Source of the DNA: Atherix ibis
Lineage: Eukaryota; Arthropoda; Insecta; Diptera; Athericidae
DNA: 64,000 bases
Assembly: GCA_958298945.1 (NCBI GenBank)
Contig: OY282606.1
Location: forward strand, 73,085,622-73,149,621
Reading direction: 5' to 3'
The notes beneath the pieces were generated by a model. It saw only the letters and a program-made list of their open reading frames with translations. It was not told the origin of the DNA and made no database searches. The position numbers and the translations under genes are program-made. Below are positions 33,220 through 44,270 of this stretch, one piece after another. Every line of letters starts with the position of its first letter. Positions within the stretch are counted from its first letter, which is position 1.

Positions 33220-36200
33220 TCAATTATGTGTTTATAGATCGCAAAAAACACCAACAACAAAATTCCTAATTCCTAAATTCCAAAATAGTGTCCTAACATA
33301 ACCACACAGTCCTAACATACGTAGCGGCCGTGTGCTCAACTCTAGCTTCGAGATTCGAGCTTATGGCCGCTACATACCCTTTAGTTGGCCCAATATGATT
33401 ATTTCCATATGCTAAATTTTACTATAAACGATCAAAACAAACCTCTGTCGATTTAATGAATATTTGTCTACAACTGTAACCTATATATAGCTTCTCCATG
33501 TAGCCAATTTACTGCATAGGAAATAATTCTGTAACAAATTTTCCAATATCTATTGAGTTTTTTCTGTTTAGTTTTTTTATTTCGAAATCAGGTTGGGGTA
33601 TCGGGAAACCACGAAAAAATTCATGGTATCGATACCAGGAATATTCATCAAATACTAGCATTTCGAGCTGATACTTAGCTGGTATTAGGTGACACATGTG
33701 TGGTATTCACCGTACTATCGATACTACATGGTATCAATACCAGACGTTTGTCTCTAGTATAAATGTGATTTTGTAATATTCTATGAGATAGCATATGAAA
33801 GAGTAAATTTCCCATAATTTCAACAGCATCTCATTTAGTACTATTGTAATTGAAGAACTGAATCTACTCGTTTATACTCTTTCGTGTTTATTGCATTTGC
33901 TAGAGTTTTTTTTTTCCAATTTGTTGATCGTATTTAAAATGTTTTTTTTTTAAATTTAAGTGGAAATTGTTATGCAAGTATTTATTAAAGCACAAAAAAT
34001 GTGATTTTTTCTAACAAAAAATCACACAATTTAAATGCATAGACAGGCTTTGAATCGCTAATAAGACCAAGCATTTAATTCTGTACTTTATCAACCATGA
34101 CGCATTCGTATTTTGCATGTTAGGCTTACGATTCCAATTGAGCTGATCTCTATTACGATAGACTATTGTGTATGAAGTTTTTCATAATAATTGTAAGGTT
34201 TTGAGAATTTTTCTCAGTTTTTTTCATAATATTGAAGGTAGCACAACATTGTTGGCTTATTAAAAAATATAATCGGTCTTTTAAAATTGTAGGAGTACGA
34301 ATTTCATTTGCGAATTTCTGTAATTATCTTTAAGTGGTATGAAAAACAAAAGATCAAATCTATCCGGAATAGTGAACGTACTTTTTTTTTTATTCAATTG
34401 GCAAAATGTTAGCAAAATATTCAATTTCGTTTATACTCACGAATTTGCTGATATTTTTATAATGTGCTTTTGTATTTAAGAAGTCGTTTCATAAGAATAT
34501 TTATTATTATCTATAAAGACATTTTTACCAGGAAAAGTTAACCATTTAAATAGTGTCTAAAATATGGTTGTAATTTCTAATCATCTATATAATTCAATAA
34601 AAATTAAATAGAAGCAATTTTAATAATAATAATAATTCAGATAGTGTAAATTATAGACAAAAAATGATTAAAAATAGAAATTTTCAAGTCGAAAGAATTT
34701 ATATTATCTTTGAACTAATATTGTTTAAATTGAATACATAAAGTGGATAATTTCCATCCTGAAAGTGCGGTGTTATAAAATTTAAAAATTTGTCATAACT
34801 GTTTTTAAAGAGAAAATTGTCACATTTTATTTATGTCTTCTGTTAGAACAAATCTAGATTGCCTAAGCTGATCAGGCTTATAATCTAGGATCAATTCAAT
34901 CTATAATCGAATATTTACTAGCAGAACACTTAAAAAATGTTAGGGCTTTTAAATAAGCACGTATAGATTTTTTTAAATATCTGAGGTCTGAAACTTTTCC
35001 AAAATTTTATTAAGAAAGACCCAGGAAACTCTCATAAAATATTCCTTGAGTAATTTATATGCAATAGTATAGACTTTAACAAAAATTATTATAATTGTAT
35101 AAAACTTTGGATATGAAAAATTATTTTTAAGTGATTTTATTTTTAAAGGAATTTTTTACTTAGTGTGTAACTGAATAACTGAGTATCCGCCATCTTTGTC
35201 ATAAAATATATTAATATTTGTTAGGTTTTTATTGAATAGTTTGTATTTTAGCAGACTGGAGCTTATTTTATCCCTTAACATAATCATAAATGGAATGGAT
35301 TACCTTAACTTAGTACACATTCATTATTCTCGAAAAAATTCATGGAAGTAGCAAAATGCCTTCCTTAAAGGGAATAGTATTCAATGTTACCTAATGCTAG
35401 GGATAAACATCCCATGTATGTGTCAGCTAATAGTAGATAAATACACCAACCTGGTATCTGCAGTTCTCGATACACAAACCTGCTACTTTTGCTGATATCA
35501 GCGCCATATTTCTATACTATTACTGCAGCGGAAAATAGAGGAGCTAACAATGATGTCTATTTGTCGATATCCATTAACGATATAATAATGTTTCTCAAAA
35601 TCATAAACTTAAAGGGAAAAAATCTTTTCTCAAAATCATAAACTTAAAGGTAAAAAAAACTTCAAGTGACAATACATTCGTAGTATGTGCGTTCTAACAG
35701 AAACGGCGTAAATTATTGGGGGCCAAATCATTGCAAAATAACAGAAACGGCGTAAATCATTGGGGACCAATTCTAAACTTCAGTATGCAAATGAAGCGGT
35801 TCGCTTAAAACCATTTTTATATGTGTAAACAAATAGATTTTTTAATATTGTGGGTTTTGTTTTTTGATGGAATTAATTTGGAAATTTACAACAAAACATA
35901 GTATTCTATTTAAAATATTATATATTTATTTATTATATTTCCATTTTATTTATTTCACTATATATTATTTATTAAAACAGAATTATAAAGTGGAAGATCA
36001 TATAAAAATATAAATTGTAAGTTATTTGATTATATAAAAAAAAAATTTATTCCAACAATGCAAAATTAAATGATAGAATGTGATATTATGTTGAAATTAA
36101 AACCACACCGCAACTTAGTAAATATAAATTTTAATGGTAAACAAGCATATGTAAATATTTAAAGCTTCTTTATAATATAAATGTGTGTGTTTGTAAATTG

Positions 36201-37190
36201 AAATGTTAATTTAAATAGGCATGTTCAATAAATAAAGCCTTTATTACATAAAACATTACATCAAATTCTTAATAATATAGAAGTTAATTGCATACATCAT
36301 TAAAGCAAATACTTTAAAACTAAATTACAAAGTGGAAAATTTAATGAACTTTAATAATTAACAACTAATATTCTAAGAAAATTGAAAACATTATTATTTA
36401 GTAAATACATTACAAAATAGTCCAACAGAGCAAGCGAAAGCTCAAATGCAAACAAATTTATTTAAATAATAAGCCTACCAAATATACTTTATTTATTTTA
36501 ATATCATAAACACAGCAATGGAAAACTGACTGACAAATTCGTTCCCTTAAGTTTTCTTACACACACTTTACGTACACCAGCACTGAACTATTTTCTGGTA
36601 AACATTAAACTGTCAAGATCACATTTGTTTACATTTATTGAATGACGAACCTTACACTTTTTGGACCAAATAAATAATTAAAAGCCATTTAGGCACATCA
36701 TAAACTAAATTTATATTAATTTCTCTAGTAAAAATGAAGATATGAACATACCGAAAGAAAAAAATTCCCGGCTTCCTCATTCCGTTGAATTACCAGCAAC
36801 CCTATATAAAACACTTCATTTTCTGAAATAAAAACTTCCTATTAAATGTTATCAAACATTCTTAATATTCCTAATATAAGAAAAAGTTCTTAATATTCCT
36901 AATTTTAGAAATATTTTATAATTTGTCATATGCAACAACCGATTAATTTGTTAAACTATGGATATCGTTGAACCAAACAAGAATATTGAATATCTAGAAT
37001 GTCATCTACTTTATGCAATAAGCGCCATCTATTAAATTTTAATGAGGTTATTAAATAACCCACATTTAATACAATTATTTGTCGAGATATAATAAAGAGC
37101 TAGTTTGAAGGAGAAAACTGGTGGAACAGTTAAATTATAGCAATTTTATTTTAATCAAAGTTTTATTTTCTTAATACACAGTTTAATTTT
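33220..37190. other. Long AT-rich stretch without recognised genes
   Basis: No transposase or RT motif. Local duplications occur near 35,595-35,655 (CTCAAAATCATAAACTTAAA twice) and 35,698-35,765 (AACAGAAACGGCGTAAAT twice). The part around 35,850-37,150 is extremely AT-rich. A possible regulatory cluster lies at 33,627-33,740. Confidence 0.55.
33627..33723. promoter_or_regulatory. Two TATCGATA octamers (DREF-like sites), speculative
   Basis: TATCGATA occurs at 33,627-33,634 (within the palindrome GGTATCGATACC) and 33,716-33,723, with a near match GGTATCAATACC just after. TATCGATA is the established DRE recognised by DREF at promoters in Drosophila. Here no transcription unit is visible nearby, so function is unproven and a local repeat of GGTAT(C/T) sequence could explain it. 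Confidence 0.25.
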
Positions 37191-37239
37191 AACTTGATTG
37201 AATTAGCATCTAAAGGTAGGTACGATTTTAAAGGTACGA

Positions 37240-37820
37240 TTAGACGATTGTCAGGATCTGCCACGATTTGCCCATATATGACTGTTAGGCAATTGGCTGA
37301 CAATGTGCATTGCCAGATACATCATTTACCGAGTGGTCATATGATTGGAAGGATCCAGCAAATTTTGGCAGCTTTCAAATAGTCTGACAATGATCTAGTC
37401 TGGAAACGTTTTTAAGTAATAATTTTCTGATTACACGATTGTCATATAACTGGTGATCAAAAATTTGCCCATTCATTGTCAGACAAAAACATTATATTGT
37501 ATTTGCTTGAGAGTTTATTATTTTGTTTATTGTAGTGAAATAGTGAATTTTTGTGAAAATAATGTCCAGAAATAAGAAATTATTCTTTGTAACAGTGATG
37601 ACAAGAAGAAAGAATTGAAAAAAAACGAAAAACGCAATGAATTCATCACTAAAATATCATAACTATTGTCAGATTATGTTGAAATATTATTTCAGTTATG
37701 CTAGAGTATGATAAAACGGTCCCCAGATGTCGTATGTAAATATTGTCAGACAATGCCTTCGTATGGTCTGACAATGGTTTGTCTGGCAACGTTAGCAGAC
37801 AAAAATTGTCATATTATACT
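37240..37820. repeat. Cluster of TGTCAGA/TCTGACA motifs
   Basis: The heptamer TGTCAGA or its complement occurs at about 37,383, 37,478, 37,667, 37,744 and 37,767. Several lie in the longer form ATTGTCAGACAA, and looser variants (ATTGTCAGGATC, ATTGTCATAT) flank them. The density is high for AT-rich DNA. It could be a decayed subterminal-repeat transposon; no ends were identified. Confidence 0.4.
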
Positions 37821-37892
37821 ATTACCACACTTTTGTGACAAATTTTAAATAACAAATTTGTAAACGTGGTCAGAGTCTGGCAATTGTTAAAT

Positions 37893-37962
37893 CCAGGGTT
37901 CTCCAAACTATGGCTTGCGGCCATACATCGTCCCGCGAGCACCATCAATCCGAACCACTATA
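37893..37962 (+). mobile_element. hAT-like terminal fragment
   Basis: CAGGGTTCTCCAAACTATGG, followed by CTTGCGGCC and CCCGCGAGCACC, resembles the CAGNGGTTCTCNAAC terminal repeats and GC-rich subterminal part of hAT transposons. Only one end is visible; the partner end and 8-bp duplication were not located. Confidence 0.4.
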
Positions 37963-38123
37963 GTTTATTTTGGTTACATTGTAAAATTTACAATATAAGT
38001 GAATCAAACAAAATTACAAAAATCCAAGTGCTGTACTACTATAGCTCTGCCTGCGTGCCTGAGCTGGATTAGCGATGCCTAGGACTTTACAAGGTTTTTT
38101 ACTGTAGCTCAATGAGCGGAGTA

Positions 38124-39409
38124 TAAGATGTAGTAAAAAGAAATCCATTATTTTTGCATTAAATTGAAGGTTTTATTTAGCAAAGATAGAATGATAAGAT
38201 TTAGGTCAAATATGCACCGTTTTGTTTGATAACTTGTTGCCATTTTGGAGGTAATTTCATAATACCTCTCTCGTAGAAACCCTCGTCCCTATTGGCAAAA
38301 AACGGGGACAGTCGATTTTCACAATCTTCTCTTGAGGCGAATTTTTCACCTGCAAAATCATTCGTCATCGACAGGAAGAGGTGGTAATCACTTGGTGCCA
38401 GGTCCGGACTATAAGGTGGATGCATAAGAACATCCCAACCAAGGTCCCGGAACTTCTGGCGAGTCACTATCGATGTATGCGGCCTGGCGTTGTCCTGATG
38501 GAACAGAATTCCTCTCCTATTGGCCAAAGCTGGCTGCTTCTGGGCGATTGCTTCTTTCAGACGGTCCAATTGTTGACAGTATAGGTCCGAATTAAGAGTT
38601 CGGCCGTAGGGGAGCAGCTCATAGTAGATGATTCACTGCCAGTCCCACCAAACACACAGCAAAACCTTCCTGGCTGTCAATCCTGGCTTGACCACCGTTT
38701 GCGCCGGGTGACCGCGATTTGACCACGACCGTTGTCGCTTGACGTTGTCGTAAGTGACCCACTTTTCATCACCATTAACCATCCGCTTCAGAAATGGATC
38801 GATATTGTTGCGATTCAGCAGCGATTCGCAGATGGAAATTCGGTCCATGAGGTTTTTTTGGGATAACTCGTGTGGCACCCATACATCGAGCTTCTTTTTG
38901 TATCCAGCCTTATTTAAGTGGTTCCAAACGGTTTTTTGTGCAATGTTTAGCTCCTGGGCAATTGAAACAGTGCTTACGTGACGGTCGGACTCGACGATTT
39001 CCATTATTTTATCGACATTTTTGATAATTGGCCTTCCAGAGCGTGGTGCATCTTTGACATCAAAATTACCGGAACGGAATCGACGAAACCAAAATTACGC
39101 ATAATTGGCTGTTACAGTATCAGAACCATAAACACTATTCATATTTTCAGCTGCCTGGCTTGCGTTTTCACCTTTATCGAAGAAAAACTGTAAAATATGG
39201 CGTATTTTCTCTTTGTTCGTGTCCATCTTTGACGCGTGCCAAAAAATATTGAGTCAAGTAATCACAAAACTGTATCAGAAGCTTTTTTAGTACGAAATTT
39301 TATCTTTCTAACGCCATCCAGTGCAACCTGATCGCACTTTTACAACGGGAGATACAGACTCCTCAAACATCTATTGGCAAAATAATGTCCATCTTTTTAC
39401 TACACCTAA
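38124..39409 (-). mobile_element. Full-length mariner, 1,286 bp, intact ends and TA duplications
   Basis: The left end TAAGATGTAGTAAAAAG and right end (reverse complement TTAGGTGTAGTAAAAAG) form imperfect terminal repeats of about 28 bp. TA flanks both sides at 38,122-38,123 and 39,410-39,411. The length equals that typical of complete mariners. It sits inside an R1-like LINE 3' UTR and splits it cleanly. The transposase runs on the minus strand with only two stops and no frameshift, making it the best-preserved and probably youngest autonomous-type element in the window. I saw no other copy of this family here. Confidence 0.95.
38201..39226 (-). pseudogene. Mariner transposase, DD34D, two nonsense mutations
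   Basis: The ATG at 39,226 opens MDTNKEKIRHILQFF and the frame continues unbroken in register to the stop at 38,201, 342 codons including three stops. The first premature stop is TAA at about 39,099, between NYA and FWFRRFRSGNFDV, likely from CAA. The second is TGA at about 38,630 after CVWWDWQ, likely from GGA. Domains: helix-turn-helix 1 and 2 (to KTVWNHLNKAGYKKK), WVPHELSQKN linker, then catalytic NGDEKW, FHQDNARPHT and SPDLAPSDYHLF with exactly 34 residues between the second and third Asp. All catalytic residues are present. Two point changes are the only visible defects. Confidence 0.95.
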
Positions 39410-39578
39410 TATATACTAAAGTGCGCTTAAAACAAATATTGCTACCACCGGACTCGGGTGCCACATGGTGTTAAAATGCACTGTATCTGATTATGATGAG
39501 GTGGCTTAGGCTGCAACGTGGTGGCGATGGTTATTATCCTTATCTCGGGTTTGTTCTTGGACCTCTGGTGGAAGATAC

Positions 39579-39784
39579 TGTTATAAAAAGGAATATTTAT
39601 AATAAATGAAACACATGAATTTACGTATTTATTTTATTATGTGTATTTGATATGTACAATTCGGTGGTCAAAGCTTAACTAACTTATATCTGCTCATACA
39701 CAACATTGGTTATGTTGGTGTGACAGGTAGTTGTCATTAAATGATCTGATGTGAACCGATAAACCGATGAACGCACTCATTACA
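39579..39784. mobile_element. Probable 206-bp solo LTR
   Basis: This segment is absent from the matching R1-like copy at 28.6 kb. It starts TGTTATAAAA, ends CTCATTACA and is flanked by a perfect 5-bp duplication GATAC (39,574-39,578 and 39,785-39,789). TG...CA ends and a 5-bp duplication are the hallmarks of LTR retrotransposon integration, and the short length suits a copia- or BEL-type LTR. AATAAA occurs inside at about 39,600. No internal region remains, as after LTR-LTR recombination. Strand and family are unresolved. Confidence 0.6.
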
Positions 39785-40169
39785 GATACTGGCCCTTATC
39801 TCGGGCGCAGGCACTGCTTATGACAGCAGATGTTTAGATAGCCCTTGTCACAAACGGTTGGAGTAATCAGCTAATAACTGGCTGCTGACCGTAAATCGTG
39901 AATAACGACGTTGTGCTGATTGAGCGTAACTTAAGCTCTATGGTCGTAGGCGGTCCGTTGTCTTATGTCCAACAATGGGAGTGCTACGTTTACTAATAGA
40001 ATTAATCTGCAGCTTTACCCTACACCATCTCCGGGTAGTCACAATATGAAAATGTGCGCGTAATTCATGATGAGCTAGCTAGAACTTGGCCCTTGGGATT
40101 TAGTGGAGGAGTCAGTGTGGCCCTTAGACTAATAAGTTTGGAAACCCCTGATGTAATTGTCCCTTAATA

Positions 40170-41080
40170 TATTTTTAAATCCTTCTTATTGATCGTTTCA
40201 ATTATTCAATATTATTCCATAAATTTTAATTTTCAATTTGATACTAAGTTTTATTTTTCATACTAACCCATTTTGATGTCCTTTTTTCAAATAATATTAC
40301 TAAAAATATTTGAGATATTCATTGTAGGTATTTAAAAAAATGTTATATATTTTTAGATAAACATTGGCAACGTAAAAAGTTGTTTGTTTTTATATAAAAT
40401 TACTACAGAACTATTTAAATTTGGCGAATTATATAAGTCGATACATAATGGTGCCATTTAGTCTTCTGACCCACGTAACGGTATGTGAAAATTTTCTTTT
40501 TCGAAAAAAAGTATTCTTCTACTTTTTTTTCGAAAAAAAATATCTTCACATAACATATAATTTAAAAATATTCTCTTGGCATTGACATTCGTAACAATAA
40601 AAATTTTTCAAATGCTTAAATTCAAAAGACTACTAACGAAAAAAAAATTATAACAATAATAATTAAGAATTTATATCCACCCACAAGAATTTCAATTCTT
40701 TAGATTTTTATGGCCATTACCAACACTTAATCTTAATTAATTAATGGCCTATTAAAAAGAACAAGTTAATATCTCGAGTAGTTAGAAAGAGATAGACAAT
40801 TAAAAAAATTGATTTTAATTAATTGCACAAGAATTTAAGATTTTAAGATGTGAATGGACTTGTTATGAAGCCAATAAACATTATTTCACTGTCGTTCTAT
40901 GATGAGAGGAAAGATGAGAATAATTTTTTTTGGATAGAATAATTGCGTTTATGTTGTGTTCTATTTATTTCCGCAATAAATTTTTCTGAATTTTTTATTT
41001 TTTGTTTTATTGTTTTGCATATTTATTCGTTTATTGCTATTGTGATATTTAAAGCTTCAAAAATGGACACTTAATATATG
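40170..41080. other. AT-rich DNA without recognised genes
   Basis: Contains a near-perfect inverted repeat at about 40,497-40,537 (CGAAAAAAAGTA, TTCTTC loop, TACTTTTTTTTCG) and otherwise nothing recognisable. Confidence 0.55.
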
Positions 41081-41082
41081 AA

Positions 41083-42050
41083 TACGAGGTGGGGCAAAAA
41101 TTAATCGGACCAATTTTTTTAATTACAATTTCATTTTATTTTGATTCATCGATGTTATATCCTTCAAAGTCATTCCCTTTGGAGGGTTTCTTTCAACATT
41201 TCGTAGCAGTGCTGGAAGACTTCAATTGGACTTCATCTCCTCGGTTAAACTCCTTTGAATGTTATTTACAGTACCAAGATAACGTCCTCCCAAGTGGGAG
41301 AAAATGATTTTAAAATAGGAGAGCTAGGAAGCCACAGGAAGCTTTTTCCGATAAAGTCTCGCCGTGTGACAGAAGGCTTGGTCATGGCGTATTAGCCAAG
41401 TGTCTGCAATGTCCGATCTAATCGATTTTCTTAGCTTTCCAAGAAACTTCAATATTAATAGATAATACTACCTTACAAGAGCCCTCACTTGTTCTATATT
41501 TTCAGCAGTGAAGGCCCCCTGAGTTAGGTTTACCTTCTACTGCTTTTCGGCCCTCCAAAATTGCTTTATGCCACTGAAAAACGTATGCTCTTAAAAAGGT
41601 ATGCTTGCAATGGAATTGTTGCATCTTTTCATAAGACAAACTCGCAAATTATCTAAGCCTAAGACAATATTTGATGGCACTTCGTTGATCTATAGGGTCG
41701 TGTAATTATTCGACAAGAATTAAACTTGTACTGCATGTCTAAGAGGGACTTTACTTACAACCCATATGAAGTGAAAGTCCACAGTGTTATCAGATCGTCC
41801 CCAGCAATGACAGTTTTATTACTTTTCTGCTACATCTCGTAGGTGCTTTCATCCGCCTGATGGACTATGGCAACACTGGTTAGGCGTTCGATCGATGAAT
41901 TTCGATCATTTAGCGTTGGTAAGCCCAGATTGGTTAATGAGACTAACGGCATGTGAAATAGTGTAATTTTCCATAGTAGGATGAAGAATGGGCATAAATC
42001 CGCATGGCTCGGTCGCTTTTCTACCGACACCTAACAAGGATGGTCGTCTG
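41083..42050 (-). mobile_element. Unclassified decayed transposon-like sequence
   Basis: The left edge ACGAGGTGGGGCAAAAATTA looks like a Tc1/mariner-type terminus preceded by a TA-containing flank, but no inverted partner was found near 42,050. On the minus strand short fragments such as HDQAFCHTARLYRKKLPVA (about 41,325-41,385) and TTFDEGYNIDES-like code near 41,140-41,180 recall transposase second-Asp and C-terminal regions. Stops are frequent. Assignment to a family is not possible from reading alone. Confidence 0.35.
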
Positions 42051-42059
42051 TTTATATTC

Positions 42060-43060
42060 TGCAGTCTTAAATATTTAGGTGATTAAAATTTAAGAATTTA
42101 AAATAAAAGAAAGAAAAAGTAAAACCAAAAATTTGTTTATTTTTTTGTTACAAAATTATTTATTTTAGTGCGAAATATCTTTATTGTATAAATAAATGTG
42201 TTTAAAAAGACGGGGAAAAACCTCCTTTTGGGTTGTTTATAAAAATAATATAAAAAAAACTATAAATTAAAGAAAAAAAGGAAAACAAAGCAATTTTTTA
42301 ATAGAAAAAAAACTTTTATTGAAGTATAAAAAGAAAAAAAATTAATAAATCAGTAAGTGCAAAATAAGCAACAAGGAGGTCGTAGCAGGTGAGGGCGATG
42401 AGGTTTACTCAAGAAGGTGAGGATGAACTGGCAAATTTTGAAAAAAAACCCCTTTACCACTAATACAATGCTGGAATTGAAGCATGCCTGCAACTTCCTC
42501 ATCTTCTGAGTATTTAAGCTACTCCTTTGGGACTTCACGTCCAAAACAAAGTTTTCCTCCTACCCAAGGTAACGAAGAAAGGTTATGCCCCCTTTATTCA
42601 GAATCAAAACCAACACATAACATAACAATTTCACGATAAACTTTTCACGATAGGATAAGAAATCCGTTTGATAATACTAAAGAAACTTATATTTCTTTCG
42701 TTATTGTTCAACGAAAGCAATATAATTTTTTTTTAGTTTTATGTATAGTTTTTTTAGAGGGGGACTCTTAAAAATATATTTCTGAACTGTGAAATAAATT
42801 TTGCTAAATAATTTAATTATGCTCTTTATATAATAAATATTCATTATAATTTATGGTCAAAATTGGATAACTAGAAGAAGAGGTTAAAGATAAAGGTCTA
42901 GAACTGTTCAGTCTTTTGAAATTTTATTTCGAATATTATTCAAGTAAATTTGATTTATTAAAGGTAGATTGTATCAAAAATAGTAATCAATCGATAATGA
43001 TAAGTTTGGTGTCTGATAAACACAGTTATTGGTATGTGACATTTTTGGTTCCTTGTAAAA
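42060..43060. other. AT-rich DNA without recognised genes
   Basis: One less AT-rich patch at about 42,365-42,590 shows no motif I recognise. Otherwise AT-rich. Confidence 0.5.
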
Positions 43061-43127
43061 TACGAGGGTCCTTCAATAAGTCCTTAGAAAAAGATGAAAA
43101 AAAACTGTTTTTTAAAAAAAAAAAATT

Positions 43128-44270
43128 TTATTTTTCAACATAATCTCCTTTTAGCTCTTTACACTTTTCCAACCGTTTTTCCAAAATTTTTATCCCGTCC
43201 AAAAAATAGGATTTCGGAAGTTTTGCAAAATACTCATCCGTTTGAGCAATGACGTCCTCGTTGGAAGTAAACCGTCGTCCGCCAAGCCATTTCTTCAGAT
43301 TGGGGAAAAGTCACTCGGGGCCACTCGGGGCCCCGAGTGACTTTGTGTGAAATAGTCACTCGGGGCCAATGCGCGTGTGAAATAGTCACTCGGGGCCAAA
43401 CAATTCCATTCTCAATTCCACAATTTTGGCCATGGAAACAACGCAGGTGTGCACACGCGCATTGTCCTGATGCAAGAGGATTTTTTTCTTCTTCAGATGG
43501 GGGCATTTCTCTTTAATTTCCTCGCTCAACCGTTGCAATAACGACGCGTAATACGCTCCTGTTATTGTTTTTCCTTTTTCCAAGTAGTCGATAAAAATGA
43601 TGCCCTGCGAATCCCAACAGACCGTGGCCATCAGCTTGCCGGCCGATAGTACAGTTTTTGCCTTCTTCGGAGCCCGTTCACCCTTGAAAATCCACTGTGA
43701 TGACTGTCTCTTCGTTTCTGGAGTGTAGTAGTGTACCCAGGTTTCGTCCATAGTGACATATCGACAAAGGAATTCGGCAGGATTGCGATGAAACAGTGCC
43801 AACATAGCCTCAGAGTCCACTACACGATTGCGCTTATTCTCCTCTGAGAGCAAACGCGGCACCCATCTTGCCGAAATATTTTTCACAGACAATTATTCAT
43901 GCAAAATTGAAGCGACTGTACTTTGTGATATGCCCGTGGCCTCAACTAATTTGCGCACTTTAGTTCGCCGATCGTTCAAAATCAAATCGTGGATTTTGTC
44001 GATGATTTCAGGAGTAGACACCTCAACTGGGCATCCTGAACGATGTTCATCTTTTGTGGATGAACGGCCACGTTTCAATTCATTCACCCAATTGTAAACC
44101 GTCGTAAACACAGCTGCAGATGTGCCATGAACTGCATCCAACTCGGCTTTGATTTCTTTCGGGCTTAAGCCTTTCAAATGGAGATGTTTGATGACAGCCC
44201 TAATGTACAAATAACAATAAATGTCGTAAGCTTTAATCGACGATAGAAATTGACCTACGCTATGGATCAA
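43128..44270 (-). pseudogene. Irritans-type mariner transposase pseudogene
   Basis: The N-terminal helix-turn-helix reads RAVIKHLHLKGLSPKEIKAE, then FTTVYNWVNELKRGRSSTKD, then IIDKIHDLILNDRR and ISQSTVASILHE. An in-frame TAA follows (about 43,895), then SARWVPRLLSEENKRNRV. Catalytic segments: YVTMDETWVHYYTPETKRQS (first Asp) and ILLHQDNARVHT (second). The third-Asp segment is replaced by a rearranged stretch. Coding resumes in register with NLKKWLGGRRFTSNEDV and ends YVEK at the TAA at 43,128-43,130. The true start is uncertain; 44,270 is the first upstream ATG, about 18 codons before the conserved RAVIKH. Loss of the third Asp makes it inactive. Confidence 0.88.
43313..43397. repeat. Local rearrangement: three GTCACTCGGGGCC copies and an 18-bp palindrome
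   Basis: GTCACTCGGGGCC recurs at about 43,311, 43,355 and 43,386. The second and third lie in the longer TGTGAAATAGTCACTCGGGG. CACTCGGGGCCCCGAGTG (43,322-43,339) is a perfect palindrome formed by an inverted copy. The cluster replaces the part of the transposase that should encode HPPYSPDLAPSDFF. It looks like iterative template switching. Confidence 0.85.

Larger units (their letters stand above)
38045..39985 (+). mobile_element. R1-like LINE 3' UTR, copy 2, split by two insertions
   Basis: 38,045-38,123 and 39,410-39,985 together match the 3' UTR of copy 1 (about 28,430-28,830). Shared phrases are TGAGCTGG..TAGC.(A/G)TGCCTA, TTACAAG.TT, GTAGCTCAATGAG, then CACGGTGTT/CATGGTGTT, GAGGYGCTTAGGC, CTGGTGG.AGATAC, TTATCTCGGGCG, GGAGTAATCAGCT and GATTGAGCGTAACT. 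The match is interrupted at 38,124-39,409 by a mariner and at 39,579-39,784 by a probable solo LTR; both interruptions are absent from copy 1. No ORF2 sequence precedes it, so it is strongly 5'-truncated. Confidence 0.8.
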
